This document shows, one piece after another, positions 49,424 to 57,430 of a stretch of DNA of 64,000 bases. This DNA is from Verrucomicrobia bacterium IMCC26134 (GTDB lineage Bacteria > Verrucomicrobiota > Verrucomicrobiia > Opitutales > Opitutaceae): positions 3,283,001 through 3,347,000 of the forward strand of contig CP011265.1 of NCBI GenBank assembly GCA_000972765.1, read 5' to 3'. The position numbers and the translations under genes are program-made. Every line of letters begins with the position of its first letter. The first letter of the stretch is position 1. The notes beneath the pieces are model-generated. The model worked only from the letters and a program-made list of their open reading frames with translations. It searched no databases and was not told the DNA's origin.

Positions 49424-51061
49424 TTAACGATTCAACTCCGCGCTCAAAGAGAGGGTCTGATAGCGCCGCACGCCCAGCAGGGATGGTTTCCAACCAAAGA
49501 CATCGGCGTGCAGCAAATGGGTGCGGGCGCCGAAAAAAACCGGAGCGATAGGCGCGTCAGAAAGGAGGAGCGCCTCGGCGCGCTGGAAAACCGCATAACG
49601 CTCGGCAGGGTCTGAGGTGGTGGCGGCGCGGGCGATGAGCTGATCGTAGGCGGGCGAACTGTAGCCGGTCTGGTTGTTGCCGCCCTCGGTGACATACATG
49701 TCGAGATACGTATTGGGGTCATTATAGTCACCGATCCAGCGGGCGCGGGCGATGTCGTAACGAAGCCCCTTCATGGTATCGAGGTAGACGCGGAAATCCT
49801 GCGAAACAAGGGTGACCTCGATGCCGAGTTCGCGCTTCCACATCGCCTGCACGGCGGACAGCACACTGGTGTTGATCGCATCGGTGTTCATCAGGAGCTC
49901 GAGGCGGGGAAAACCCTTGCCGGCGGGAAACCCGGCGGCTGAGAGCAGCTCGCGCGCGGCGGCGGGATCATAGGACTGGCGCGCCTCGCTGATATACCCG
50001 CCCGTGCCGGGCGGGGTGTAGTGAAAAGCCGCGACACGCGAGCCCTGCAAAACCGAGGCGGCGATGGCCTCGCGATCGATGGATAAAGCGAGGGCGCGGC
50101 GCACCCTCTGGTCGGACATCGGCGGGCGGGTCAGGTTGAAACGCAGATAGTAAGTCTCCAGCAGGGGATCGACGCGCAAGGGCGAAGGTTTTTCGGCGCG
50201 GTAACCGGCAATGCGATCCGGCAGCAAGTCATAGGTGGCATGACGCTGGCCGGCGCGGTAGGCCGACTCGTCGGCAGGGATGTTGTCGGTAGGGAAAAAG
50301 ATCACCCGCTGGATGCCGGCGGAGGGATTGGAGTAATGGTGAGGCTGACGGACGACCTCGATGCGGTCATTGGGCGCCCAGACGGCGAGGCGGTAGGGTC
50401 CGTTGCCGACATAGTTTTCCGGACGGGTCCAGACAGTGCCGCGCTGGTCAATCTTGCCGAACTTCAAGATGGTCGGCGGATGAACCGGAAACCACGCTTG
50501 ATGCGCAGCGATCGCGAGCAGATACGGTGTCGGCGAAGCGAGTTCGATGACAAGCGTGTGAGGGTCGGCGGCGTTCACTCCCACAGAGCTGAAATCGGCG
50601 GATTTTCCGGCATTGAATGCCTCGGCTCCGCGTATCGGGAAAAGCATGTAAGCGTATTCTGAGGCGAGCCCCGGACGCAGAATGCGTTCGAAGGAAAACA
50701 CGAAGTCACCCGCCGTCACCGGATCGCCGTTGGTCCAGCGTGCATCGGGTCGCAGATGGAACGTATAGCGTAATCCATCGGGTGATACGGACCAACTGGC
50801 CGCGGTGGCGGGCACGGCCTCACCCGTGCTCTCATCAATGGCGGTGAGTCCCTCGCCGAGCGCGATAATGATATTAAACTCGGTGAACGCGGTGGCGAGC
50901 TGCGGATCGAGATCGCCCGGTTCGGCACCATTGCCGAGCAGAAGCGTCTGATTTGCCCTTGCCCCTTCCACTGGGCTAAGGCGCGGACGACAACCGGAGC
51001 CGAGAAGAAGGCAACCGAGAGAAAGCAACAGGCCGAGACGCACAAAGTTGAGGGAAAACAT
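49424..51061 (-). CDS. oppA: Oligopeptide ABC transporter substrate-binding lipoprotein
   Basis: 545 residues from MFSLNFVRLG (51061). A lipoprotein signal with LLLGSGC puts the lipidated Cys at residue 24. The rest is an SBP_bac_5 family protein: LLLGNGAEPGDLDPQLATA, VSPDGLRYTFHLRPDARWTNGDPVTAGDFVFSFERIL (read over about 90-125), VRRALALSIDREAIAASVLQG, SYDPAAARELLSAAGF, and YDIARARWIGDYNDPNTYLDM near the C-terminus. It would capture peptides and deliver them to an OppBCDF permease, not present here. The frame continues upstream to 51217 but the signal peptide fixes the start. Divergent from the RDD gene across 98 bp. Confidence 0.87.
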   Translation of the reverse strand: MFSLNFVRLGLLLSLGCLLLGSGCRPRLSPVEGARANQTLLLGNGAEPGDLDPQLATAFTEFNIIIALGEGLTAIDESTGEAVPATAASWSVSPDGLRYTFHLRPDARWTNGDPVTAGDFVFSFERILRPGLASEYAYMLFPIRGAEAFNAGKSADFSSVGVNAADPHTLVIELASPTPYLLAIAAHQAWFPVHPPTILKFGKIDQRGTVWTRPENYVGNGPYRLAVWAPNDRIEVVRQPHHYSNPSAGIQRVIFFPTDNIPADESAYRAGQRHATYDLLPDRIAGYRAEKPSPLRVDPLLETYYLRFNLTRPPMSDQRVRRALALSIDREAIAASVLQGSRVAAFHYTPPGTGGYISEARQSYDPAAARELLSAAGFPAGKGFPRLELLMNTDAINTSVLSAVQAMWKRELGIEVTLVSQDFRVYLDTMKGLRYDIARARWIGDYNDPNTYLDMYVTEGGNNQTGYSSPAYDQLIARAATTSDPAERYAVFQRAEALLLSDAPIAPVFFGARTHLLHADVFGWKPSLLGVRRYQTLSLSAELNR

Positions 51062-51159
51062 GGTAAAGTGCCGCCACGGTGGACGGCGGCGTGATACTTG
51101 GCGAGGCCCGGTTGCGCTGTGCGATTGCATTAGGCACACCACCCCGCAAAGTGGCCGGC

Positions 51160-51909
51160 ATGAAATGGTATTTCGTCGAAAACGGACAACGCGTCGGCCC
51201 GGTGGAGCGAGAGACACTGGATGAGCATGTCCGCGATGGCACGGTGAAGGCCGACACCTTGGTCTGGCGAGCAGGTCTGACCGACTGGCGGCGCGCGACT
51301 GATTTGACCGAGCTCGAAGTGCCGCCTTCGCTACCCAGCATGCCGCCGCCCTTGCCTCCAGCCATGCCGGCGCCTGCGGTGGTCGATGAACTGCGCACCT
51401 GGGCGGAGGCGCGGGCGGCGGAGCGCAACCACTCCAAACCTGCCGCGAGCGATTCCTTCGGCGGTTTCTGGGCGCGCCTGGCAGCCAAACTGATCGACGG
51501 CGTCCTGCTCATCGGCATAGGCCTTCTGCTGGCCGAAGCAGTCGCGACGATTTTCTACGAAGGCTCGATTCCAGTGCCTCCGGATTGGCGCGGATTTTTG
51601 CGCGCCCAGGGAATGATGACGCTTTTGAACGCCGGCGTGGCCATCTGGTTTTCACTCTATTTTATCCGACGCTTCGAGGCGACGCCGGGCAAACGCATGC
51701 TCGGCTTGCGAGTGGTGGGGGCGGACGGCGCCCGAGTCGGAGCCGGTCGCATCGTTCTGCGCTACTTTGGCGAACAACTGAGCACCCTGCTGTTTCTCTC
51801 CGGTTATGTCATGGCCGCCTTCGACGACGAGAAACGCACTCTCCACGACTACCTGTGCGATACCCGGGTGGTAAAAGGCGAGCGCAGTCAGGCCACGGAC
51901 GGCGCGTAA
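51160..51909 (+). CDS. GYF_2 and RDD domain membrane protein
   Basis: 249 residues from MKWYFVENGQRVGPV (51160). Residues 1-50 are a GYF_2 domain (KWYFVENGQRVGPVERETL, DTLVWRAGLTDWRRA). A Pro-rich linker (SLPSMPPPLPPAMPAPA) follows, then an RDD domain with about four membrane helices (FWARLAAKLIDGVLLIGIGL, TPGKRMLGLRVVGADG, LLFLSGYVMAAFDDEKRTLHD). RDD proteins are of mixed or unknown function, some linked to transport of ions or small molecules; GYF_2 may bind proline-rich partners. The frame extends upstream to 51079, but the GYF_2 start fits this ATG. Confidence 0.8.
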   Translation: MKWYFVENGQRVGPVERETLDEHVRDGTVKADTLVWRAGLTDWRRATDLTELEVPPSLPSMPPPLPPAMPAPAVVDELRTWAEARAAERNHSKPAASDSFGGFWARLAAKLIDGVLLIGIGLLLAEAVATIFYEGSIPVPPDWRGFLRAQGMMTLLNAGVAIWFSLYFIRRFEATPGKRMLGLRVVGADGARVGAGRIVLRYFGEQLSTLLFLSGYVMAAFDDEKRTLHDYLCDTRVVKGERSQATDGA

Positions 51910-52024
51910 ACCCGCCCTGAGGTCAAGACGAGTCCATCCTTGCTTCAGCCCATCCATTTCATTCCTCCAGTATCCACCAGAACATATATTCGCTCCGCGC
52001 ATTCAGCCTTCAACTACACCCAAT

Positions 52025-54271
52025 ATGTTAACTCCAAAAACCCCCTCCGGCCACACGTGGAAATTCTATCGTATCGGCGGTCTCGATCAAGTCGCCTTGG
52101 AAAACGGCACAGACCTCGCCAACCTCAAACACCTGGACCCAAAGCTGTGGGTCGCCCTTTCCTGCCCCGTCAAGGGACTGGAACTCGACGAGAAAACCCT
52201 CGCGCTGATCGACACGGACAACGACGGCCGCATCCGCGTCCCGGAACTGCTCGCCGCCATCGAATGGTCAGCCCTCGTCCTCAACGACCTCGGCATCCTG
52301 CTCAAAGACTCCGCCACCGTCCCGCTTTCCGCCTTCAACTCCGCCACCCCCGCAGGTCTGGCCGCCCTGACCTCCGCGAAACGCATTCTCGCTTCCCTCG
52401 GCAAAGCCGACGCCTCCTCCATCAGCCTCGCCGAAGCCTCCGACACCGTCCGCCTCTTCGCCTCCACCCACCTCAATGGCGACGGCATCATCACCGCCGA
52501 CTCCACCGCCAGCGACGACCTTAAACTCCTCGTCGCCCAGATCATCTCCACCCATGGCGCCCAGCCCGACCGCTCCGGCGTTTCAGGCATAGATCAGGCC
52601 CGCCTCGACGCCTTCTACGCGGACGCCACTGCCTTCACCGCTTGGAGCGACAGGGGCGCCGCGGCCGACGTGCTCACCCTCGGCGCCAGCACCGCCGCCG
52701 CCACTGCCGCCGTTCAGGCCGTCTCCGCCAAAGTGGACGACTACTTCTCCCGCACCCGGCTCGCCGCCTACGACTCGCGCGCCCTCGCCGCGCTCAACCG
52801 CTCCGAGACCGAATACCTCACCCTCGCCGCCAAGGACCTCTCCATCACCGCCTCCGAGGTCGCCGGCTTCCCACTCGCCCGCATCGCGGCCAACCAACCC
52901 CTGCCGCTCCTCGCCGGCGTCAATCCCGCCTGGGCCACCGCTCTCGCCACCCTTCACGCCTCCGCCGTCGCCCCTGTTTTTGGCGCCGCCAAGACCGAGC
53001 TCTCCGAGGCCGACTGGACCGCCCTCAAGTCCAAGGTCGCCACCTTCGGAGCTTGGAGCGGAACCAAAGCCGGCGCCGCCGTGGAGCCTCTCGGACTCGA
53101 ACGCGTCAAAGCCATCCTTGCCGCCAACAAACAGACCGAGCTCTCCGCCCTCATCGCCAAGGACAAAGCCCTCGAACCCGAGTTCAACGCCATCGCCTCG
53201 GTCGAGAAAATCCTCCGCTACACCCGCGACTTCCGCGCCCTCCTGCACAACTTCGTCAACTTCTTCGACTTCTACTCCCCCGATTATCTCGCCACCTTCC
53301 AGGCCGGCACCCTCTACCTCGATAACCGCTCCACCGAGTTCTGCATCGAGGTGGCCGGACCCGCCCCGCTCGCCGCCATGAGCAAGGCCTACATCGCCTA
53401 CTGCGACCTCAAGCGCGCCGGCTCCGCCCCACGCAAGATCGCCGCCTGCTTCACCCAAGGTGACAGCGATTTCCTCTTCGTCGGTCGCAACGGCCTCTTC
53501 TACGACCGGCAGGGTCGCGACTGGGACGCCGTCATCACCGCCATCGTGGACAACCCCATCAGCGTCCGCCAGGCCTTCTTCTCTCCGTATAAAAAGTTTG
53601 TCCGCATGATCGAAGAGCAGGCCGCCAAACGCGCCGCCGCCGCCGATGCGGAGAGCAACGCCAGACTCGCCGCCGCCGCCGAGAAAACCGCCAACGCCGA
53701 CAAGACCCAACCCGCCCCGCCCAAGAAATTCGACGTCGGCGTCATCGCCGCCCTCGGCGTCGCCGCCGGAGCCCTCGGCACCGTGCTGGGCGGACTCATC
53801 GGAGGTTTCCTCGGCTTGGGTATGTGGATGCCGCTCGGGGTGCTCGGCATTATCCTCGTCATCTCCGGCCCTTCCATGGCGATCGCCTGGCTCAAGCTCC
53901 GCCAGCGCAACCTTGGCCCTATCCTCGAGGCGAACGGCTGGGCCATCAACGGACGCGTCAAAATCAACATCCCCTTCGGCACCAAGCTCACCGAGCGCGC
54001 CGTCCTTCCGAAGGGTAGCGAGCTCAACCTCACCGATCCCTACGAGGACAAGAAATCCGCTGCCCAGCGTCGCCGCGTCAGTGTTCTCCTCGTGTTGGCC
54101 GGTATCGTCGGCGGTCTCTTTTGGCAACACGAGTCCACCGGCTACTATCCCTGGGATAGCGCTGCGACAAAGCAACAGGTGCGCGACGAACGCGCCGCCG
54201 CCGCCGCCCTCGAAAAAGCCAAGGCCGACTTGCTCAAAAAAGACGCAGAAGCCAAAGCCGCCTCGAAATAA
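52025..54271 (+). CDS. Large EF-hand-like membrane protein, unknown function
   Basis: 748 residues, not recognised as a named family. Residues 62-74 (DTDNDGRIRVPEL) and about 154-166 (HLNGDGIITADST) match EF-hand calcium loops. The middle is Ala-rich helical (about 170-440), then FRALLHNFVNFFDFYSPDYL and a beta-rich part (GTLYLDNRSTEFCIEVAG, QGDSDFLFVGRNGLFYDRQG). Near 575-620 a pair of membrane helices (VGVIAALGVAAGALGTVLGG, WMPLGVLGIILVISGP), a conserved KINIPFGTKLTERAVLPKGS, a further helix (VSVLLVLAGIVGGLF) and a Lys/Ala-rich coiled-coil C-terminus. There is no signal peptide. Preceded by the RDD gene in the same direction and followed by a terminator. Confidence 0.75.
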   Translation: MLTPKTPSGHTWKFYRIGGLDQVALENGTDLANLKHLDPKLWVALSCPVKGLELDEKTLALIDTDNDGRIRVPELLAAIEWSALVLNDLGILLKDSATVPLSAFNSATPAGLAALTSAKRILASLGKADASSISLAEASDTVRLFASTHLNGDGIITADSTASDDLKLLVAQIISTHGAQPDRSGVSGIDQARLDAFYADATAFTAWSDRGAAADVLTLGASTAAATAAVQAVSAKVDDYFSRTRLAAYDSRALAALNRSETEYLTLAAKDLSITASEVAGFPLARIAANQPLPLLAGVNPAWATALATLHASAVAPVFGAAKTELSEADWTALKSKVATFGAWSGTKAGAAVEPLGLERVKAILAANKQTELSALIAKDKALEPEFNAIASVEKILRYTRDFRALLHNFVNFFDFYSPDYLATFQAGTLYLDNRSTEFCIEVAGPAPLAAMSKAYIAYCDLKRAGSAPRKIAACFTQGDSDFLFVGRNGLFYDRQGRDWDAVITAIVDNPISVRQAFFSPYKKFVRMIEEQAAKRAAAADAESNARLAAAAEKTANADKTQPAPPKKFDVGVIAALGVAAGALGTVLGGLIGGFLGLGMWMPLGVLGIILVISGPSMAIAWLKLRQRNLGPILEANGWAINGRVKINIPFGTKLTERAVLPKGSELNLTDPYEDKKSAAQRRRVSVLLVLAGIVGGLFWQHESTGYYPWDSAATKQQVRDERAAAAALEKAKADLLKKDAEAKAASK

Positions 54272-54290
54272 TATGTTGCTCGCCCGCTTC

Positions 54291-54322
54291 AGCCCGGCCC
54301 CAGAAAGGCGCCGGGCTTTTTC
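54291..54322 (+). terminator. Rho-independent terminator after the EF-hand-like gene
   Basis: AGCCCGG (54291-54297) pairs with CCGGGCT (54311-54317) and is followed by TTTTTC. It is directional for the plus strand; the minus side has no T run. Confidence 0.8.
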
Positions 54323-54340
54323 TTGTCCGCCCGCGCCAGC

Positions 54341-54943
54341 TCACCCTCCCAGAGCCGTTCCCACCAGCGCCGCGATCGCCGGCGGCAGCTCCAGCCGCAG
54401 CGCCTCCGCCTGCGCGCCCGCGCTCATCTTGCGCCAGGTCTTCCTTAAAATATCCACGAACTTCTCCTCGGTGTAATGCGCGTGAGTCGCCGCGAATCCA
54501 GCGATCTCGTTTTCCAAAAAAACCAGACACGCCGCGTCCTCCAGCGCCTGCGTGCCGGCATTCGACTTCAGCCCGGTTTTGGAAACCCACGTCGCAACTT
54601 CCGCCGCCTCGGCCTCCGCCACGCCGGCCGCGATCAATATCCCCCGCGCCCGCTCCGCCTGCTGCACATAGAGCGCGCGGCGCCAGGTGAGATACGCCAC
54701 CTTGCCTTCCGGATAACTCGCACGCGGCGAGGTCCAGCGTTCGAGGTGCTGGCACCGCGCCGCCAGCCGCAACAACTCGCCCGCATCCGGAACCAGCCGC
54801 GCCACCCAGGCCTCCATGCACTCGGAGTAAACCAGCTCCGCCGCGCGCCCGTCGGCAGTCCGTGAAGGATCCGCCGCGTGCGCCGCATCGATCTCCGCCC
54901 GCGCCCGCGCATAAGCGCCCGCAATGCCTGCCGGCGCACTCAT
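54341..54943 (-). CDS. DUF4202 domain protein
   Basis: 200 residues from MSAPAGIAG (54943). The sequence is helical, with ARAEIDAAHAADPSRTADGR, AELVYSECMEAWVARLVPDA, ARCQHLERWTSPRASYPEGK and EDAACLVFLENEIAGFAATH, which is the DUF4202 pattern. The family carries HD-like His/Glu/Asp residues (CQHLERW; EDAACLVFLE), so a metal-dependent phosphohydrolase fold is likely, but the substrate is unknown. The start overlaps the upstream stop by 4 bp (ATGA), so it is coupled to the 160-residue gene. Confidence 0.78.
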   Translation of the reverse strand: MSAPAGIAGAYARARAEIDAAHAADPSRTADGRAAELVYSECMEAWVARLVPDAGELLRLAARCQHLERWTSPRASYPEGKVAYLTWRRALYVQQAERARGILIAAGVAEAEAAEVATWVSKTGLKSNAGTQALEDAACLVFLENEIAGFAATHAHYTEEKFVDILRKTWRKMSAGAQAEALRLELPPAIAALVGTALGG

Positions 54944-55422
54944 CCTTTGTTCCCCTTCAGCATGATAAAGTGCGCGAGGTCGTGTTTCTCGAATTCGTCC
55001 CAATACGCGTCTTCGATCTGCTTGAGCCGCGCATCCGCATCGATCGGCGGACCGTCCTTGCCCTGCGCAAAGCCGCGTCCCTGCTCGGCCGCGAGGTCGC
55101 GATCCGACAAGCGCGCCACCAGCTCATGCCAGAAGAGGTCGTTGGCCGCGTCGCCTTCGATCTTGCGCAGGCGCTCGTCCTCGGTGATTTTTTCCGATGG
55201 CTTCAGCTGGCCGTTGCTCGCCACCGTCACGTAATCCGCGCACCCGAGCGGGGTCGCGAGTTCGAGCAGTTTTTGAAACAGCTCTTCGTAACGTTTCAGC
55301 GCCGGGTTCTCTTCCTCCGGCGGGCGCGAACCCGCCACCGTGTGCATGCCGAGCGAGGCAAGTTCGAGCAGGCGGGCGTATTCCTTGGGATTAAACATGA
55401 CCTTCATGCCCTCCAACTGCAT
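54940..55422 (-). CDS. Conserved hypothetical protein coupled to DUF4202
   Basis: 160 residues, no family recognised. Mostly charged helices: MFNPKEYARLLELASLG, NPALKRYEELFQKLLELATPLG, DLFWHELVARLSDRDLAAEQ and LKQIEDAYWDEFEKHDLAHF. No signal peptide or membrane helix, so cytoplasmic. It may start at MQLEGMKV or at the Met of MKVMFNPKE or MFNPKE a few codons later. Overlaps the DUF4202 start by 4 bp. Confidence 0.65.
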   Translation of the reverse strand: MQLEGMKVMFNPKEYARLLELASLGMHTVAGSRPPEEENPALKRYEELFQKLLELATPLGCADYVTVASNGQLKPSEKITEDERLRKIEGDAANDLFWHELVARLSDRDLAAEQGRGFAQGKDGPPIDADARLKQIEDAYWDEFEKHDLAHFIMLKGNKG

Positions 55423-55507
55423 CGCTCCTCCGCCTCATCGCAAGGCCGTTCCTGCACCCGGACTTTTTCTCCACCCAACGGGCAGGGCCCAAGCTAACAG
55501 GCCTGGC

Positions 55508-55693
55508 ATGAACAACTGGCCCCGCCTCCTCTCCTTTGCCGATCAACACCCCGGTCAGCCCCTTGCACTCGCCACTCTAGTTGGGCGCACCGGCTCCAGC
55601 TAACGTCAGCCCGGCCCTCGCCTGCTGGTGAACCTCGACCGCGAGTCCACCGGCAGCCTGATCGGCGGTTGCCTGGAAGAGGCCCGTCGCTAA
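55508..55693 (+). pseudogene. XdhC/CoxI family protein, N-terminal remnant with in-frame stop
   Basis: Starting from ATG 55508 the frame reads MNNWPRLLSFADQHPG, LALATLVGRTGSS, a TAA stop at 55601-55603, then RQPGPRLLVNLDRESTGSLI and GGCLEEARR before a second TAA at 55691. The XdhC family has an aromatic or Pro residue after GSS followed by R-x-P-G-A-R-M, then GSISGGCLE, so the match continues across the stop without a frame change: a single base change of a TAC/TAT codon would explain it. The conserved Cys is still present. The rest of the gene (the C-terminal Rossmann domain) is missing, so it cannot be active. The family supports molybdenum-cofactor insertion into xanthine dehydrogenases; no such enzyme lies nearby. 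Confidence 0.72.
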
Positions 55694-55918
55694 AGCCCAC
55701 GCCGCCTACAAAGCCGCGGACCAGATCGCCGTCCAGCAAGCCTGCGACCGCTCCGCCCTTCACCGGGGCGTGCGCACGAGAAGCACGGCAGGTTTCATGC
55801 GGTGTGATCCGGAGGGCGCAGGCCCTAGACTCACGATCAGACCCAGTCTACGCGGAGAAAACATTGTGGGATAAGCCGGGCGGAGCACTTGAACCTGCGC
55901 CAAACCGGCAAGCGGCAA
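55694..55918. other. Decayed region after the XdhC remnant
   Basis: About 225 bp without a supportable gene. In the same frame as the remnant it reads AHAAYKAADQIAVQQACDRS and then loses protein-like character. Probably eroded coding sequence. Confidence 0.4.
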
Positions 55919-56302
55919 TTAGCTAATCAAAGGCCGGGCGCGCTGGCAGACCTGAAGGGCCAGCCCCCACGGGTCTCGCAGCATCAGGAGCTTTGAACCG
56001 TCCGGCGGCAAAACCGCCTCCACAAATACAGCCCCAGCCGCAAGCAGGCGCGCACGGTCCGCGTCGGCATCAAGACTCTGAAAGGCGATATGCAAGACGA
56101 GGGGATGCATCGTGCCGTAGTCCGGCACAGGCGCGGCGGGGTTACGGTAGATCTCGATCACCGCGCCGCGCGCATCGGCTAAAAAATGAGTCTGATGCGG
56201 CTCAGGCAAATGCCGGACCACGCGCAGCCCGAGGTGCTGCTGATACCAACCGGAAAAGGCGACCGGATCCGCGACATGAAGGGCAAAATGTTCTAAAAGC
56301 AT
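55919..56302 (-). CDS. VOC family (glyoxalase/bleomycin-resistance-like) protein
   Basis: 127 residues from ATG 56302; a TTG two codons earlier is possible. LLEHFALHVADPVAFSGWYQ, QHLGLRVVRHL, ARGAVIEIYRNP, LVLHIAFQSLDADADRARLL and LLMLRDPWGLALQVCQR are the beta-alpha-beta-beta-beta pattern of the VOC superfamily, with candidate metal ligands His (ALHV; LHIAF) and Glu (VIEIYR). Members are glyoxalases, dioxygenases or small-molecule-binding proteins. The substrate cannot be told from sequence. Transcribed leftward toward the decayed XdhC remnant. Confidence 0.82.
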   Translation of the reverse strand: MLLEHFALHVADPVAFSGWYQQHLGLRVVRHLPEPHQTHFLADARGAVIEIYRNPAAPVPDYGTMHPLVLHIAFQSLDADADRARLLAAGAVFVEAVLPPDGSKLLMLRDPWGLALQVCQRARPLIS

Positions 56303-56606
56303 TCCCAAGGGCTGCAGTTGATCGCCCGGGTCGCGAGCACGAACCGCTTTTTAGCGCGCGGCATGGATGCGGCGGCGTGATGAAACATCCGCAGCGAGAT
56401 CACCGTGTCTCCAGCTCGGATACGTGGATCCAGCCTCGACCCGGTCTTGGGAACGACGGCCCCGGACGGTTTGAAATGATTAATGAACAAGGCCGCGACC
56501 ATCGCGCAATTGGTTACGCCCATGCCAAAGCCGGTCATCGAGTGCACCACTTCCGCCATGCGCATCAGGCCCTTTGCGAATGTCCGCAAACCACTTAAGT
56601 TGCGCC
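56303..56606. other. Gap with a possible eroded minus-strand coding remnant
   Basis: 304 bp. On the minus strand a frame ending at 56293 reads RLDPRIRAGDTVISLRMFHH and AKKRFVLATRAI, vaguely like the C-terminal end of phytanoyl-CoA dioxygenase-type proteins (P-G-D-x-V ... H-x-A). The rest is not recognisable, and the match is too weak to call a gene. Confidence 0.2.
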
Positions 56607-57374
56607 ATGCCTCTTTCTCCCACCCTGCCGCCCCCCCGCTTCGCCCCAAACTCAGGCTTCAGCCGATTGCCTGCCGTCTTGTCCGCCCTCGCCGCATTGA
56701 TCCTCATTCCCTTCACCGCCATGTCCACGCCCGCCGCCTTTCCCGCCACTGAACCCGGTATCGTCGAACTCAAAACCTTGCCCGCCGGCCTGCTGGTGCG
56801 CAGCGAGGCCAAGGGCGATTACTTCGAGAAAAACGGCGACCTCTTCCGCGCCCTCTTTCGCTACATCCGGCGTAAAGACATCGCCATGACGACCCCTGTC
56901 GAGGCCCACCTCGGCGACACAAGCGCCATGTATTTCTGGATCGCCACGCCCGAACGCGCCAAAGCCGAGCCCGACCTCAGCCCGACCACCTCAAACGAAC
57001 ATCCGCAACCAAACGGCTCCACCCCACCCCCTTCCCCTTCCGCCAAAACCACCACTGCAGACCAATCCATCAGTCAATCAAAGATTGACAACAATTCCGT
57101 GCCCGACGCGTCCACGAAAACGCTCCCCGAAGGTGTCGTCGTCCTGAAACGCTCTGAACGCCTTGTCGTCAGCGCTGGCGCCCGTGGCGGTTACTCTCGC
57201 GGTCACTTCGAAGAGGCGCGCACCAAAGTCCTGGCCTGGCTCGCCGCCCGTCCCGACCTCGTCACCGACGGCGAGGCCTACGCAGTTTACTGGAACAGCC
57301 CCTTTGTGCCCGGCTTCCTGAAGCGCTATGAGGTCCATATTCCCGTGAAATCAGCCGCTCCAATCCTGCCCTGA
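56607..57374 (+). CDS. SOUL family haem-binding-like protein
   Basis: 255 residues from MPLSPTLPP (56607). A hydrophobic N-terminal segment (LPAVLSALAALILIPFTAMS) suggests export or a membrane anchor. The SOUL domain follows in two pieces: GIVELKTLPAGLLVRSEAKG, FRALFRYIRRKDIAMTTPVE (the characteristic I-x-M-T-x-P-V), and after a low-complexity insert (about 135-185) LPEGVVVLKRSERLVVSAGA, AYAVYWNSPFVPGFLKRYEV. SOUL/HBP proteins bind haem or other tetrapyrroles. The insert between strands is not typical and is rich in Ser, Pro, Thr and Asn. Haem binding is inferred from the family only. Confidence 0.8.
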   Translation: MPLSPTLPPPRFAPNSGFSRLPAVLSALAALILIPFTAMSTPAAFPATEPGIVELKTLPAGLLVRSEAKGDYFEKNGDLFRALFRYIRRKDIAMTTPVEAHLGDTSAMYFWIATPERAKAEPDLSPTTSNEHPQPNGSTPPPSPSAKTTTADQSISQSKIDNNSVPDASTKTLPEGVVVLKRSERLVVSAGARGGYSRGHFEEARTKVLAWLAARPDLVTDGEAYAVYWNSPFVPGFLKRYEVHIPVKSAAPILP

Positions 57375-57430
57375 TTAACTCTGTTCGCGCCATTGACCGC
57401 GACGCTCCGCTTCCGCTAGCGTGACCGTTT

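Noticed and set aside
52583-54175. 530-codon minus-strand frame opposite the EF-hand-like gene
   Set aside because: Extremely Gly-rich antisense translation; the plus-strand protein has structured helices, EF-hand loops and a terminator.
56293-56649. 118-codon minus-strand frame before the VOC gene, weakly like a phytanoyl-CoA dioxygenase C-terminus
   Set aside because: Only a short P-G-D/H-like stretch matches and it overlaps the SOUL gene start; not enough for a gene or pseudogene call.
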